DNA from: an uncultured Lachnospiraceae bacterium
GTDB taxonomy: Bacteria; Bacillota; Clostridia; Lachnospirales; Lachnospiraceae
Reading direction: 5' to 3'
Length of the DNA stretch: 64,000 nucleotides
Assembly (NCBI GenBank): GCA_947628225.1
Contig: CANQYY010000002.1
Location: forward strand, 62,001-126,000
Below, one piece after another: positions 16,802 through 25,456 of the stretch. The position numbers were made by a program, and so were the translations under genes. The notes under the pieces were generated by a model. That model worked only from the letters and a program-made list of their open reading frames with translations, did no database searches and was not told the DNA's origin. Every line of letters begins with the position of its first letter. Within the stretch, counting starts at the first letter, position 1.

Positions 16802-17926
16802 ATGAAATTTTTGCATACGGGGGATTTACATATTGGCAAACGGCTGTTTGGCGTGAATCTGGCGCAGGAGCAGAGGGATATCCTGCGCCGGATAGCGGAT
16901 TTGGCAAAAAAGGAACGATGTGACGCCGTTTTGATCGCCGGCGATATTTATGATAAACCAAATCCTTCCGCAGAGGCAATGGGTATCTTTGATGCCTTTG
17001 TCTTTGAACTTGTATCCGGGGGGATTTCTGTTTATGCTATTAGTGGGAATCACGATTCTGCCGACCGGATCAATTATTTGTCCGGCCTGATTGAGAGGCA
17101 GGGCGTAGTGCTGCAGGGAAAATACGAGGGGAAGCTGTATTGTAAGACGTTATCGGATGAGTATGGGGAGTTGGATTTATATCTGCTCCCCTTCCTTAAA
17201 CCGGCGACGGTAAGAAATTATTTTCCTGACAGGGAGATAGATACTTATGAAGAGGCGCTGCGCGCCGTATTAGAAGAGAAAAAGCAGAATCCGGAGCGCA
17301 GGAGCGTACTGGTAAGTCATCAGTTTGTATGGGGAGCCTCTACCTGCGAGTCCGAGGAATTTGCGATAGGCGGTCTGGACGCGGTTTCTCCGGACGCCTA
17401 CGAGGGGTTTGATTATGTGGCGCTGGGACATATCCATAGGGCGCAGAAGGTAAAAAAGGAAGCGTTATATTATAGCGGAACCCCGCTGAAATATTCTTTT
17501 TCTGAGGCTTCTCATAAAAAATCAGCGGCTATTGTGGAGATAAAGGAAAAGGGGACGGTGGACTGCCGCCCGGTTTTATTAAAGCCGTTATACGATTTGC
17601 GTGTGGTAAGAGGGACTTTTGAGGAACTTATGGATATGGAATATTCAGAGGATTATATCCATGCCATTCTCACGGAGGAAGAGGTCAGGCCGGACGCCAG
17701 AGTCAGCCTTTTGGCAATCTTTCCTAATATGTTGAAATTTTCCGTGGAAAATTCCGGGCTTTTCCTTTCCTGGGAGGCATCGGAGGAAACGGATTTTGAA
17801 AAGAAAACGCCGCTGGAAATGATGGAGGAATTTTATTGTTTCCAGAATAACAGGGAAAAAATGGGAGAACGCCAGCGGGCGCTCCTGGCAGAAATCCTGA
17901 ATGATCAGGAGGGAGGCGCCGTATGA
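16802..17926 (+). CDS. sbcD: Exonuclease subunit SbcD (Mre11-like)
   Basis: SbcD is the metallophosphoesterase nuclease of the SbcCD complex, which opens hairpins and trims protein-blocked DNA ends. The phosphoesterase motifs are in order: LHTGDLHIGKRLFG, GDIYDKPNPS, SGNHDS, SHQFVWGAS and LGHIHRAQ. At 374 residues it is of normal size. The start has CAGGGGGAAC upstream. Its stop overlaps the sbcC start by four bases, a conserved coupling that sets the subunit ratio. Confidence 0.96.
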   Translation: MKFLHTGDLHIGKRLFGVNLAQEQRDILRRIADLAKKERCDAVLIAGDIYDKPNPSAEAMGIFDAFVFELVSGGISVYAISGNHDSADRINYLSGLIERQGVVLQGKYEGKLYCKTLSDEYGELDLYLLPFLKPATVRNYFPDREIDTYEEALRAVLEEKKQNPERRSVLVSHQFVWGASTCESEEFAIGGLDAVSPDAYEGFDYVALGHIHRAQKVKKEALYYSGTPLKYSFSEASHKKSAAIVEIKEKGTVDCRPVLLKPLYDLRVVRGTFEELMDMEYSEDYIHAILTEEEVRPDARVSLLAIFPNMLKFSVENSGLFLSWEASEETDFEKKTPLEMMEEFYCFQNNREKMGERQRALLAEILNDQEGGAV

Positions 17927-20553
17927 AACCATTGTATTTAAAAATGGAAGGCTTTGGACCCTATGGGGACACAGAGGAAATTGATTTCGGAAAATTGGGA
18001 GGGCAGGGGATTTTTCTTGTGACCGGGGATACCGGAGCCGGGAAAACGACGATCTTTGACGCCATTTCTTTTGCGCTGTATGGAGAAGCCAGCGGGGGGA
18101 GAGGGCGCCGCGAGGCAAAAACCTTCCGCTCGGATTATACTCCCTCCGACGGAGCGACTTCCGTGGAATATTACTTTTCCCAGCGGGGAAAAACCTACCG
18201 TATTGTGAGAACTCCCTCCTATTTGCGAAAAAGTAAAAGAGGAGAACGGATGACAGAGCAGAGCGCTTCTGTCTTTTTGTCATGCGAAGAAACCGGGGAA
18301 GTTTATGACAGGCAGGAGGAAGTAAAGGAAAAGATTCTTGAGATTATCGGGCTTGACCGGGCGCAATTTGCCCAGACCGTAATGATTGCCCAGGGAGATT
18401 TTCTGCGTATTCTGAATGCAAAAAGCAAGGAGAGGGAAAAAATCTTCCAAAAAATATTCGATACTACTCTATATTATCAGGTACAGAAAAAAATACAGGA
18501 AAAGGATTCGGAATATAAGAAACAAAATGAAAAACTGGAAACAGAAATCCATGCTAATAATGCCCGGATAAAGTTGTTATCCGGGGAAGGCGGCGCCGAA
18601 CAGGAGATAGAGCGGCTTCGGGACGAGGTTTCCCTTCTTGACAGGATGGAGCCGTTACTTGCCGGCTATCTCAAAGAGAAAAAGGCGGCGTTAAAGAAAA
18701 CGGAAAAGAAGCTCGCAGAGGGAGAGGAGCGGCAAAAGGAGCTGATAAGGAAAAAGCAGGAGGACGAGCAAAAGGAAAAGCGGCTGAAACTTCTGGCAGA
18801 GGAGAGGGAGAAAGCAAAGGAATGGCAGAGCCGGCAGGAAGAATACTCTCTCTGGCAGAAAAGGGAAAAACGGGCGAAAAAGGCAGCTTCGCTTATATCT
18901 GTCCGGGAGGAATATGAGAAAAGCAAAAGCGGGCAAAAAAATGAGGAGGAAGAAAAAAAACGGATTGACGGCAGACTGGAGAAGGCGGCAGAGAAACTGG
19001 AAAATTGCGAAAAAGAGCTGAAAAAGCGCGAGGAGAAGAAGGAAGAACGGAAGCAGTGGAGCCGACAGCAGGAAATATGGCAGGCGGCGCTTCCGTTACT
19101 GGAGGAATATGAGAAGAGCTGCATAAGCTGGGAGAAAGGGAAGAAAAAGGTTCGTTCCTGCCGTGAAAAAGAAGAGAAGGCAAATGCTTCTTACCGCAGG
19201 ATACGGGATGCTTATCTGGCGGGAAGCGCCGGTATGCTGGCAGAAGAACTGGCAGAGGGAAAACCTTGTCCGGTCTGCGGCTCCCTGGAACATCCTGCTC
19301 CGGCATGCCGGACCCCGGAAACGCCAAAACGGGAAGAAGTAGACAGGGCGGAGAAAGAACGCCGCGCCGCCGAGAAACAATTAGAAAAAGTTTCTAAAGA
19401 AACAGAAAAGGCAAAAACTCTGGTACAGGAGAAGGAAAGACAGCTGGCAGAGGCGGGGATTGAAAAGAAGGACAAGGCGGATAAGATAGCCGGGCAGATT
19501 GAAGATTTGAAACGAAAGTGCGAGGAATATGATGCAGAGCTCGCTCTTTTGAGTCGGAACAGAGAAAAATATCAAAAGGAGAAGACCGAACTTTCGACCT
19601 CCTCAAAGGAGAGGGAAAAAAGGATCGAAAGTCTTCGGGAAGAAACGAAACAGCGGCAGGAGGTTTACCAAAAAAGGAGGAGAGAGGAAGGGTTTGAGTC
19701 CGAAGAGGAGCTCAAAGAAAGCATTCTCTCTCAGGAGGAACGGGAAGAACTGGCAGGAAAAATTGAGGAGTACCGGGAGGAAAGCCTGCGCTCACAGGAG
19801 AGGGTAAACACGCTGGAAACGGAAACCGCAGGATACGGAGCCATAGATTTGGAAGAGGATAAAAGGCGGGAACAGGAAATAGTAGGGAAAATCGAGGAGT
19901 ATAAAAAGAAACAGGGCGAATTGAAGCTTATCTGCGAAGTAGATGAGGAATGTCTTCGCATTCTCCGCGGACAGAAAAAGGAAAGAGAGAAGCTGATGTC
20001 CGAATGGGCGGTGGTAAAAGATCTAAACGAAACCTTTAACGGTAAAAAGAAGGGACAGGAAAAGATGAGCCTGGAGGTTTATGTCCAGCAATATTATTTT
20101 AAGCAGGTGATCGCGGCGGCAAATAAACGTCTGGCTGTTATGGCGGAGGATAATTTTATCCTCCGGTGTAAGGAAACCGCTAAGGATAATCGTGAACAGA
20201 GCGGCCTGGATATGGATGTTTTCGACCGGAACACGGCGAAGTGGCGCGATGTCAGCACATTATCCGGCGGGGAGTCTTTTCTGGCTTCCTTAGCGCTGGC
20301 TCTGGGGCTATCGGATGTGGTGCAGGAAAGGAGCGGGGGAATCCGGCTGGATTCCATGTTTATCGACGAGGGATTTGGGACGCTGGATGAGCAATCCCTG
20401 AGGCAGGCGTTGAAACTCCTTGACCGGCTGGCAGGAGGCAGCCGCCTGATCGGTATTATCTCCCATGTGGAGGAACTGAAAAACCGGATTGACGATAAAA
20501 TAATCATTGAAAAAACAGCGCAGGGAAGCCATATCAGAATGGAAAAGAGTTGA
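17923..20553 (+). CDS. sbcC: Exonuclease ATPase subunit SbcC (Rad50-like)
   Basis: SbcC is the SMC-like ATPase partner of SbcD. The N-terminus has Walker A (GDTGAGKTTIFDAISFALYG). Long Glu/Lys/Arg coiled coils run from about residue 200 to 720, broken near residue 447 by the zinc hook CPVC in KPCPVCGSLEHP. The C-terminus has the ABC signature LSGGESFLASLALALGL and Walker B FIDEGFGTLDE. At 876 residues it is shorter than the E. coli protein (just over 1,000), which reflects shorter coils. The four-base overlap with sbcD indicates one operon. Confidence 0.95.
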   Translation: MKPLYLKMEGFGPYGDTEEIDFGKLGGQGIFLVTGDTGAGKTTIFDAISFALYGEASGGRGRREAKTFRSDYTPSDGATSVEYYFSQRGKTYRIVRTPSYLRKSKRGERMTEQSASVFLSCEETGEVYDRQEEVKEKILEIIGLDRAQFAQTVMIAQGDFLRILNAKSKEREKIFQKIFDTTLYYQVQKKIQEKDSEYKKQNEKLETEIHANNARIKLLSGEGGAEQEIERLRDEVSLLDRMEPLLAGYLKEKKAALKKTEKKLAEGEERQKELIRKKQEDEQKEKRLKLLAEEREKAKEWQSRQEEYSLWQKREKRAKKAASLISVREEYEKSKSGQKNEEEEKKRIDGRLEKAAEKLENCEKELKKREEKKEERKQWSRQQEIWQAALPLLEEYEKSCISWEKGKKKVRSCREKEEKANASYRRIRDAYLAGSAGMLAEELAEGKPCPVCGSLEHPAPACRTPETPKREEVDRAEKERRAAEKQLEKVSKETEKAKTLVQEKERQLAEAGIEKKDKADKIAGQIEDLKRKCEEYDAELALLSRNREKYQKEKTELSTSSKEREKRIESLREETKQRQEVYQKRRREEGFESEEELKESILSQEEREELAGKIEEYREESLRSQERVNTLETETAGYGAIDLEEDKRREQEIVGKIEEYKKKQGELKLICEVDEECLRILRGQKKEREKLMSEWAVVKDLNETFNGKKKGQEKMSLEVYVQQYYFKQVIAAANKRLAVMAEDNFILRCKETAKDNREQSGLDMDVFDRNTAKWRDVSTLSGGESFLASLALALGLSDVVQERSGGIRLDSMFIDEGFGTLDEQSLRQALKLLDRLAGGSRLIGIISHVEELKNRIDDKIIIEKTAQGSHIRMEKS

Positions 20554-20643
20554 CGTACAGGCACCGTTTCCCCTCCTCTGAATATACTGGAAAGAAGAGT
20601 TTCGGGTTTCCCGGTTTCCCGGGGCATCCGGGAGGAGGCAGCC

Positions 20644-21432
20644 ATGAATGGGATTCTTTTGTCCCTGTGCGGAACCCTGTTTACCTTTTCGGTAACCGCT
20701 CTGGGAGCGTGTAATGTATTTTGGATGAAAAAACATGTGACGGGAGATGTCCAATGTGTTTTTTTAGGATTTGCCGGCGGTGTTATGATTGCCGCCTCCG
20801 TCTGGTCGCTCTTAATCCCGGCGCTGGAACGCGCCGAGCTGGCGGGACAGATGAGCTGGCTGGTGGTTTCCGCCGGATTCATATCCGGCGTATTCATCCT
20901 GCTGGCAGCGGATCGGTTGATAAAGAGGCGCTTAGACAGGGTGGGCGACAATAGACTGTCCCTTCGCACCAGAACCCAGCTGCTGGTGCTTGCCATTACC
21001 CTCCACAATATACCGGAGGGAATGGCGGTGGGCTTAGCCTTCGCCCTTGCCGTGAAAAATCCGGAAAACGGAAATCTTTTATCCGGAGCGGTAGCGCTGG
21101 CTATTGGCATCGGAATCCAGAATTATCCGGAAGGCACAGCCGTAGCCCTGCCGCTGATTTCGGATGGGATGAGTAAAAAAAAGGCGTTTTTATTGGGAAG
21201 TCTTTCCGCCATTGTAGAGCCGGTTTTTGGCGTGCTGGCGGCCGCGGTATCCGGGATTGTGTCGGAACTGATGCCTCTTTTGCTGTCGTTGGCGGCAGGA
21301 ACGATGATTTATGTTGTGGTGGAGGAACTGATACCGGAAGCCCACATGGGAAAGAGGGATACCGTGGGAACATTCGGCTTTGTACTGGGCTTTCTCATTA
21401 TGATGATTTTAGATGTAGCGTTAAAGGGGTAA
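20644..21432 (+). CDS. ZIP family divalent metal transporter
   Basis: ZIP proteins import Zn2+ or other divalent metals across the cytoplasmic membrane. The 262-residue protein has about eight hydrophobic segments, the metal site LHNIPEGMAVG in one helix and IQNYPEGTAVALP in the next, plus VEELIPEAHMG near the end. This is the standard binuclear ZIP arrangement of the GufA/ZupT-type subgroup. The start has GGGAGGAGGCAGCC upstream. It is 90 bp after sbcC and convergent with lysC. A functional link with the G3E GTPases 2 kb away is possible but not shown. Confidence 0.88.
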   Translation: MNGILLSLCGTLFTFSVTALGACNVFWMKKHVTGDVQCVFLGFAGGVMIAASVWSLLIPALERAELAGQMSWLVVSAGFISGVFILLAADRLIKRRLDRVGDNRLSLRTRTQLLVLAITLHNIPEGMAVGLAFALAVKNPENGNLLSGAVALAIGIGIQNYPEGTAVALPLISDGMSKKKAFLLGSLSAIVEPVFGVLAAAVSGIVSELMPLLLSLAAGTMIYVVVEELIPEAHMGKRDTVGTFGFVLGFLIMMILDVALKG

Positions 21433-21468
21433 AATCGGTGTTACCTTTATAAAATGCAGGGCGGCATA

Positions 21469-22788
21469 TTATAATTGCGCCAGCACGAACATATTATAAA
21501 TGGCGTTGATGGCATCCTCGAAGTCATCATTGCAGACGCCGATAATAATATTTAACTCGCTGGAGCCCTGATCGATCATCCGGACATTGATATGGGCATG
21601 CGCGAGCGCAGAAAACAGTCGCCCGGCTGTGCCGCGGGTACTTTTCATGCCGCGTCCGACAACGGCGATCAGCGCCAGATCGGATTCCAGATCAATGGAA
21701 TTTGGCTGCGCCGCTTTTTGTATATCAGAAATAACCTTCTGCTCTTTTTCCTCAAATTCATCCTGATGGACAATAACAGTCATGGTATCGATACCGGAGG
21801 GCATATGCTCAAAGGAGATACCGTTATCTTCAAAGGCTCCCAGCACTTTTCTGCCGAAGCCGACTTCTGAATTCATCATTTCTTTTTCAATATTTACGGC
21901 AACAAACCCTTTTTTACCGGCAATACCGGTTATCGTATAAGCGGGGATGCGGCAGGTATTTTCCACGATCATGGTACCGTCGTCCTCCGGGGAGTTTGTA
22001 TTCCGGATATTAATGGGAATCCCTGCCTGACGGACAGGGAAAATGGCGTCCTCATGGAGGACAGAAGCGCCCATATAGGCTAATTCCCGTAACTCCCGGT
22101 AGGTAATAGTATGGATGATCTCCGGCTTTTTTACCACTCGGGGGTCCGCCACAAGAAAACCGGACACATCCGTCCAGTTTTCATATAAACCGGCATTTAT
22201 CGCTTTCGCCACAAGGGAACCCGTAATATCAGAACCGCCCCGGGAAAAGGTAACCACAGTGCCGTTCGCCATGGAACCGTAAAATCCGGGGATGACTGCC
22301 GCCTCGCAGACTGACAGCCGCTGCGACAAGAGTTTCTGGGTAGTATCGGCGTCAAAGCTCCCGTCCTTGTGAAAACGGATAACATTGGCGGCGTCGACAA
22401 ATTCATAGCCGAGATATTTCGCCATAATTTTTCCATTTAAATATTCTCCGCGGGAGGCGGCATACATACTGCCGGCTTTTGCCAGAAATTGTTTTTTTAT
22501 CGTTTCAAAATCTTCCTCAAGTGAAAAATCCAGTTTCAGTCCCCGGATAATCTCGTTATATCGATCCTTTATCTGGTTTAACTGTTTATGGAACGCCTGC
22601 CCGGTTTCGGCAAGCTCATAGCAGTGATACAGCATATCGGTAATTTTAGTATCTCCGGAAAAGCGTTTGCCGGGAGCGGAGGGTACCACGAAGCGGCGCG
22701 ACTCGTCCGAACGGATAATATTGCCCGCCTTGATAAACTGCTCGGCGCTGGCTAAGGAACTTCCACCAAATTTCACAACTTTTTTCAT
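21469..22788 (-). CDS. lysC: Aspartate kinase
   Basis: Aspartate kinase phosphorylates aspartate at the head of lysine, threonine and methionine synthesis. KVVKFGGSSLASAEQF is the kinase N-terminal signature, FSRGGSDITGSLVA the Asp-binding motif, and NWTDVSGFLVADPR the nucleotide site. Two ACT domains follow (from about residue 295), ending INVRMIDQGSSELNIIIGV, which implies feedback control by an end-product amino acid. At 439 residues it is a monofunctional enzyme. The minus-strand start has GGAGAG upstream. Confidence 0.95.
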   Translation of the reverse strand: MKKVVKFGGSSLASAEQFIKAGNIIRSDESRRFVVPSAPGKRFSGDTKITDMLYHCYELAETGQAFHKQLNQIKDRYNEIIRGLKLDFSLEEDFETIKKQFLAKAGSMYAASRGEYLNGKIMAKYLGYEFVDAANVIRFHKDGSFDADTTQKLLSQRLSVCEAAVIPGFYGSMANGTVVTFSRGGSDITGSLVAKAINAGLYENWTDVSGFLVADPRVVKKPEIIHTITYRELRELAYMGASVLHEDAIFPVRQAGIPINIRNTNSPEDDGTMIVENTCRIPAYTITGIAGKKGFVAVNIEKEMMNSEVGFGRKVLGAFEDNGISFEHMPSGIDTMTVIVHQDEFEEKEQKVISDIQKAAQPNSIDLESDLALIAVVGRGMKSTRGTAGRLFSALAHAHINVRMIDQGSSELNIIIGVCNDDFEDAINAIYNMFVLAQL

Positions 22789-22906
22789 AAATCATCTCTC
22801 CAATTACAGTTTTTATTTCTTATTCTTATTTGTATTTTTTAAAAAAGTTACACGAATATAGTAAACCACGTTTTTCCAATCTTTTCAAGAATTTTTTTAG
22901 AATTAC

Positions 22907-22935
22907 TTCAAGAAATAAAAAAATTGTGTTATACT
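22907..22935 (+). promoter_or_regulatory. Possible promoter of the G3E GTPase operon
   Basis: TTCAAG, 17 bases, then TATACT. The -10 is good and the -35 is poor. It would transcribe the 93-residue gene and the two GTPase genes. Confidence 0.4.
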
Positions 22936-22976
22936 ATTAATTGCCTTGTCGGTAATAGCTTTGGCAGGAGGAAGCA

Positions 22977-23258
22977 ATGTTAGAGGGAATCACGCTATAT
23001 TCCACGCAGTATTATGAGAATAATGTATTTAAAGGAAGCTACCGGGGGATTAATTTCCGTCTGGAAAAAAGCGGGGAGGGAGATAACCCGGTTTTGAGGG
23101 CGACAGCGTGGAAGGGACCTTTTATTTACGAAAAAACAAAGGAAGAAAAATTTGCAAAAGAATTTGAATTCAGCGAAGAAGGAATTAAAATGGCCGGCGA
23201 GTGGCTGTCAGGGCAGCCGGAAAGAATCTGCGGCGGTCAGGAACGGAGGCAAGTATGA
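22977..23258 (+). CDS. Conserved-looking small protein preceding G3E GTPase genes
   Basis: Unrecognised 93-residue soluble protein with no signal peptide (MLEGITLYSTQYYENNVFKG, then YRGINFRLEKSGEGD and ATAWKGPFIYEKTKEEKF). It has a strong GGAGGAAGCA site and a four-base ATGA overlap with the following GTPase gene, which argues for a real, coupled gene. A role as client or accessory of the GTPase is inferred from position only. Confidence 0.65.
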   Translation: MLEGITLYSTQYYENNVFKGSYRGINFRLEKSGEGDNPVLRATAWKGPFIYEKTKEEKFAKEFEFSEEGIKMAGEWLSGQPERICGGQERRQV

Positions 23259-24343
23259 CAAAGATTGATATTTTTTCCGGATTTTTAGGAGCCGGAAAGA
23301 CGACGTTAATCAAGAAATTGATTCGGGAGGCTTTTACAGGGGAAAAGCTGGTATTGATTGAAAATGAATTTGGAGAGATAGGGATTGACGGGGGCTTTTT
23401 AAAAGATTCCGGCATCAATATCACGGAAATGAATTCCGGCTGTATCTGCTGTTCTTTGGTGGGTGATTTTGGAACTGCCCTGCAGGAGGTACTTACCACT
23501 TATGCGCCGGACAGAATTATTATTGAGCCATCGGGAGTTGGAAAACTCTCGGATGTTATCCGGGCAGTATCCGGGATTATGGAGGATAATCCGGAGGTAA
23601 TGCTCAATGGCTATGTGACAGTAGCGGATGCCTCCAAATGCAAAATGTATATGAAAAATTTCGGCGAGTTTTACAATAATCAGATCCAAAGCGCTAAAAC
23701 GATTGTCCTCAGCCGTACCGGAAACTTATCGGAGGAAAAGCTCTCCGCCTGTCTGGCGCTTATTAAGGAGAAAAATGACAAGGCGGTGATCATCACAACG
23801 CCGTGGGAGGAATTAGACGGAAAACAGATTTTAGGAGCGATCGAGGGAAGCTCCTCCTTAGAACTGGAATTAATGGAAGAGGAGGAGATATGTCCGGAGT
23901 GCGGGCATCATCATGCGCATGGCCACCATCACGACCATGAGCATGAACACGAGCACGACCATGAACATGAACATGAACACGAGCACGACCATGACCATGA
24001 ACATGGCCACGAGCACGACCATGACCACGGTCACGAGCATCACGGCCACCACCATCATCACGCAGATGAGGTATTTACCAGTCTTGGCATGGAAACCGCG
24101 CATAAATATACAGAGGACGAACTGACGGCTCTTTTGCAGAAACTATCGGATTCGGAGGCGGGATACGGCACTATCCTCCGGGCAAAGGGAATTGTCCCCT
24201 CGGCGGAGGGCGAATGGTTTCACTTTGATCTGGTTCCCGGCGAGTATGAAGTACGCCGCGGCAGCGCCGATTATACGGGGCGGCTGTGCGTTATCGGCGC
24301 GGAGCTGAAGGAGCAGGAGATCCGGGAATTATTTCAACTATAA
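23255..24343 (+). CDS. G3E-family GTPase (CobW/COG0523) with a histidine-rich metal-binding stretch
   Basis: COG0523 GTPases act as metallochaperones or metal insertases, often for zinc or cobalt. The P-loop GFLGAGKTTLIKKL is at the N-terminus and ENEFGEIGIDGG is the switch region. CICC in MNSGCICCSLVGDF is the family's metal-binding CxCC, and IIIEPSGVGKLSDV follows. Residues about 215-270 are a CPEC pair followed by some 50 residues of alternating His with Glu/Asp, a strong zinc/nickel-type buffer. The ATG at 23255 has GGAGGCAAGT upstream and overlaps the previous stop. A second G3E gene follows after 12 bp. Confidence 0.88.
   Translation: MTKIDIFSGFLGAGKTTLIKKLIREAFTGEKLVLIENEFGEIGIDGGFLKDSGINITEMNSGCICCSLVGDFGTALQEVLTTYAPDRIIIEPSGVGKLSDVIRAVSGIMEDNPEVMLNGYVTVADASKCKMYMKNFGEFYNNQIQSAKTIVLSRTGNLSEEKLSACLALIKEKNDKAVIITTPWEELDGKQILGAIEGSSSLELELMEEEEICPECGHHHAHGHHHDHEHEHEHDHEHEHEHEHDHDHEHGHEHDHDHGHEHHGHHHHHADEVFTSLGMETAHKYTEDELTALLQKLSDSEAGYGTILRAKGIVPSAEGEWFHFDLVPGEYEVRRGSADYTGRLCVIGAELKEQEIRELFQL
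23906..24062 (+). repeat. His-Glu/His-Asp coding repeat
   Basis: Tandem CAT/CAC-GAG/GAC/GAA codons make a minisatellite-like stretch inside the GTPase gene. Such tracts vary in length between strains by slippage. It encodes the histidine-rich region between the GTPase domain and the C-terminal domain. Confidence 0.8.
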
Positions 24344-24355
24344 AGAGGTGGTAAT

Positions 24356-25309
24356 ATGTTTGGAAATCGCGATATACCGGTTTATTTGTTTACCGGTTTT
24401 TTGGAGAGTGGAAAGACTACCTGTATCCGTGAGATATTGGAGGAAGGGAATTTTGAAGACGGATTGAAGACCCTTTTTCTTATTACCGAAGAAGGGGAAA
24501 AGGAAATCGATGAAAATCTGCTGAATTATAATAAAGTAGTTTCCGTTATCATAGAAGAGGAGGAAGATCTGACAGAAGAAGCCTGTCTGGCTCTTGTCAG
24601 GGAGCATAAACCGGCAAGAATTATGATAGAAGTAAACGGTATGTGGGATCTGGATAAGCTGATAAAGGACACGATACCGGAAAACTGGGTTGTCGTGCAA
24701 ACCTTCACTACGGTAAATGCAGAAACTTTTCCGATGTTTATCAATAATATGAAATCGCTTCTTATGGCACATTTTCAACAGTCCGACCTTGTCATTTTCA
24801 ATCGCTGCACAACGGATATGGATAAGGCGTCCATGCGCCGGAACGTAAAGGCGATCAACCGCCGCGCGCAGGTGCTTTTTGAATCTGAGGACGGAAGCGT
24901 GGAGAGTAATATCGAGGAAGAGCTTCCCTTTGATGTGACGGCGGATGAAATTAAGCTGGAGGATGATGATTTTGGACTGTGGTATCTGGATGTCAGTGAA
25001 CATCCGGAAAAATATGAGGAAAAGACCATTACCTTTAAGGGGCAGGTGTACCGGAACGCTACATTTCCTGCCGATGCTTTTGTCCCGGCAAGGGCGGCAA
25101 TGACCTGCTGTGCGGACGATATAGCGAAAATCGGGTTTATCTGCCATTACGCCGGGGCGAAAAAACTTGCGGTAAACGACTGGGTTTTGGTAAGCGTTAA
25201 GGTAAAACCGGAATTTTCCAGAAAGAACCAGAGCCTGTATCCGGTTCTCTGGGCCGATAAGGTGGAGCCCGCCAAGCCGCCCGAAGAGGAAGTGGTATAT
25301 TTCAGCTGA
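24356..25309 (+). CDS. G3E-type GTPase fused to a TIGR03943-like C-terminal domain
   Basis: The N-terminal half has a G3E P-loop (VYLFTGFLESGKTTCIRE) and MIEVNGMWDLDKL in place of the usual Asp-Pro/Glu-Pro motif. It lacks the CxCC of the first gene. From about residue 215 a separate domain reads ITFKGQVYRNATFPADAF, then VPARAAMTCCADD and KLAVNDWVLVSVKV. This resembles the soluble C-terminal domain of TIGR03943/DUF1980 membrane proteins, which elsewhere are encoded beside permeases and CobW-type GTPases. The fusion suggests that the two act together in metal handling. The domain match is from memory of the pattern. It is cotranscribed with the preceding GTPase. Confidence 0.75.
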   Translation: MFGNRDIPVYLFTGFLESGKTTCIREILEEGNFEDGLKTLFLITEEGEKEIDENLLNYNKVVSVIIEEEEDLTEEACLALVREHKPARIMIEVNGMWDLDKLIKDTIPENWVVVQTFTTVNAETFPMFINNMKSLLMAHFQQSDLVIFNRCTTDMDKASMRRNVKAINRRAQVLFESEDGSVESNIEEELPFDVTADEIKLEDDDFGLWYLDVSEHPEKYEEKTITFKGQVYRNATFPADAFVPARAAMTCCADDIAKIGFICHYAGAKKLAVNDWVLVSVKVKPEFSRKNQSLYPVLWADKVEPAKPPEEEVVYFS

Positions 25310-25312
25310 CGC

Positions 25313-25346
25313 AGGAAACATCCCGGATAAGGGAGTTTCCTTTTTT
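25313..25346 (+). terminator. Rho-independent terminator after the G3E operon
   Basis: AGGAAAC-A-TCCC and GGGA-GTTTCCT pair around the loop GGATAA, followed by six T residues. The T-tract runs directly into the TTGACA of the next promoter. Confidence 0.85.
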
Positions 25347-25373
25347 GACAACTCTGGTTTTGTATGCTATAGT
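25345..25373 (+). promoter_or_regulatory. Promoter of isocitrate dehydrogenase
   Basis: TTGACA (25345-25350), 17 bases, TATAGT (25368-25373). This is a near-consensus vegetative promoter. Its -35 begins within the T-tract of the preceding terminator. A 5' leader of about 77 bases follows, containing an imperfect GC-rich inverted repeat near 25385-25420. Confidence 0.8.
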
Positions 25374-25456
25374 AAACAACGGACATTGCCTGCCGCCTCA
25401 TAATAAAGAGAGGCAGGGCAAACAGGAATTTGAAAATAGAAGACAGGAGGATTACC

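Noticed and set aside
20094..21110. Minus-strand open frame across sbcC and the ZIP gene
   Set aside because: It spans two well-supported plus-strand genes and their gap, with a low-complexity Ser/Arg product.
23906..24062. Repeat array that could be mistaken for a CRISPR or satellite
   Set aside because: It is in-frame His/acid codon repetition inside a GTPase gene, with no spacers.
24338..25351. Minus-strand open frame opposite the second G3E gene
   Set aside because: The plus strand has the GTPase and C-terminal domain motifs; the antisense product has none.
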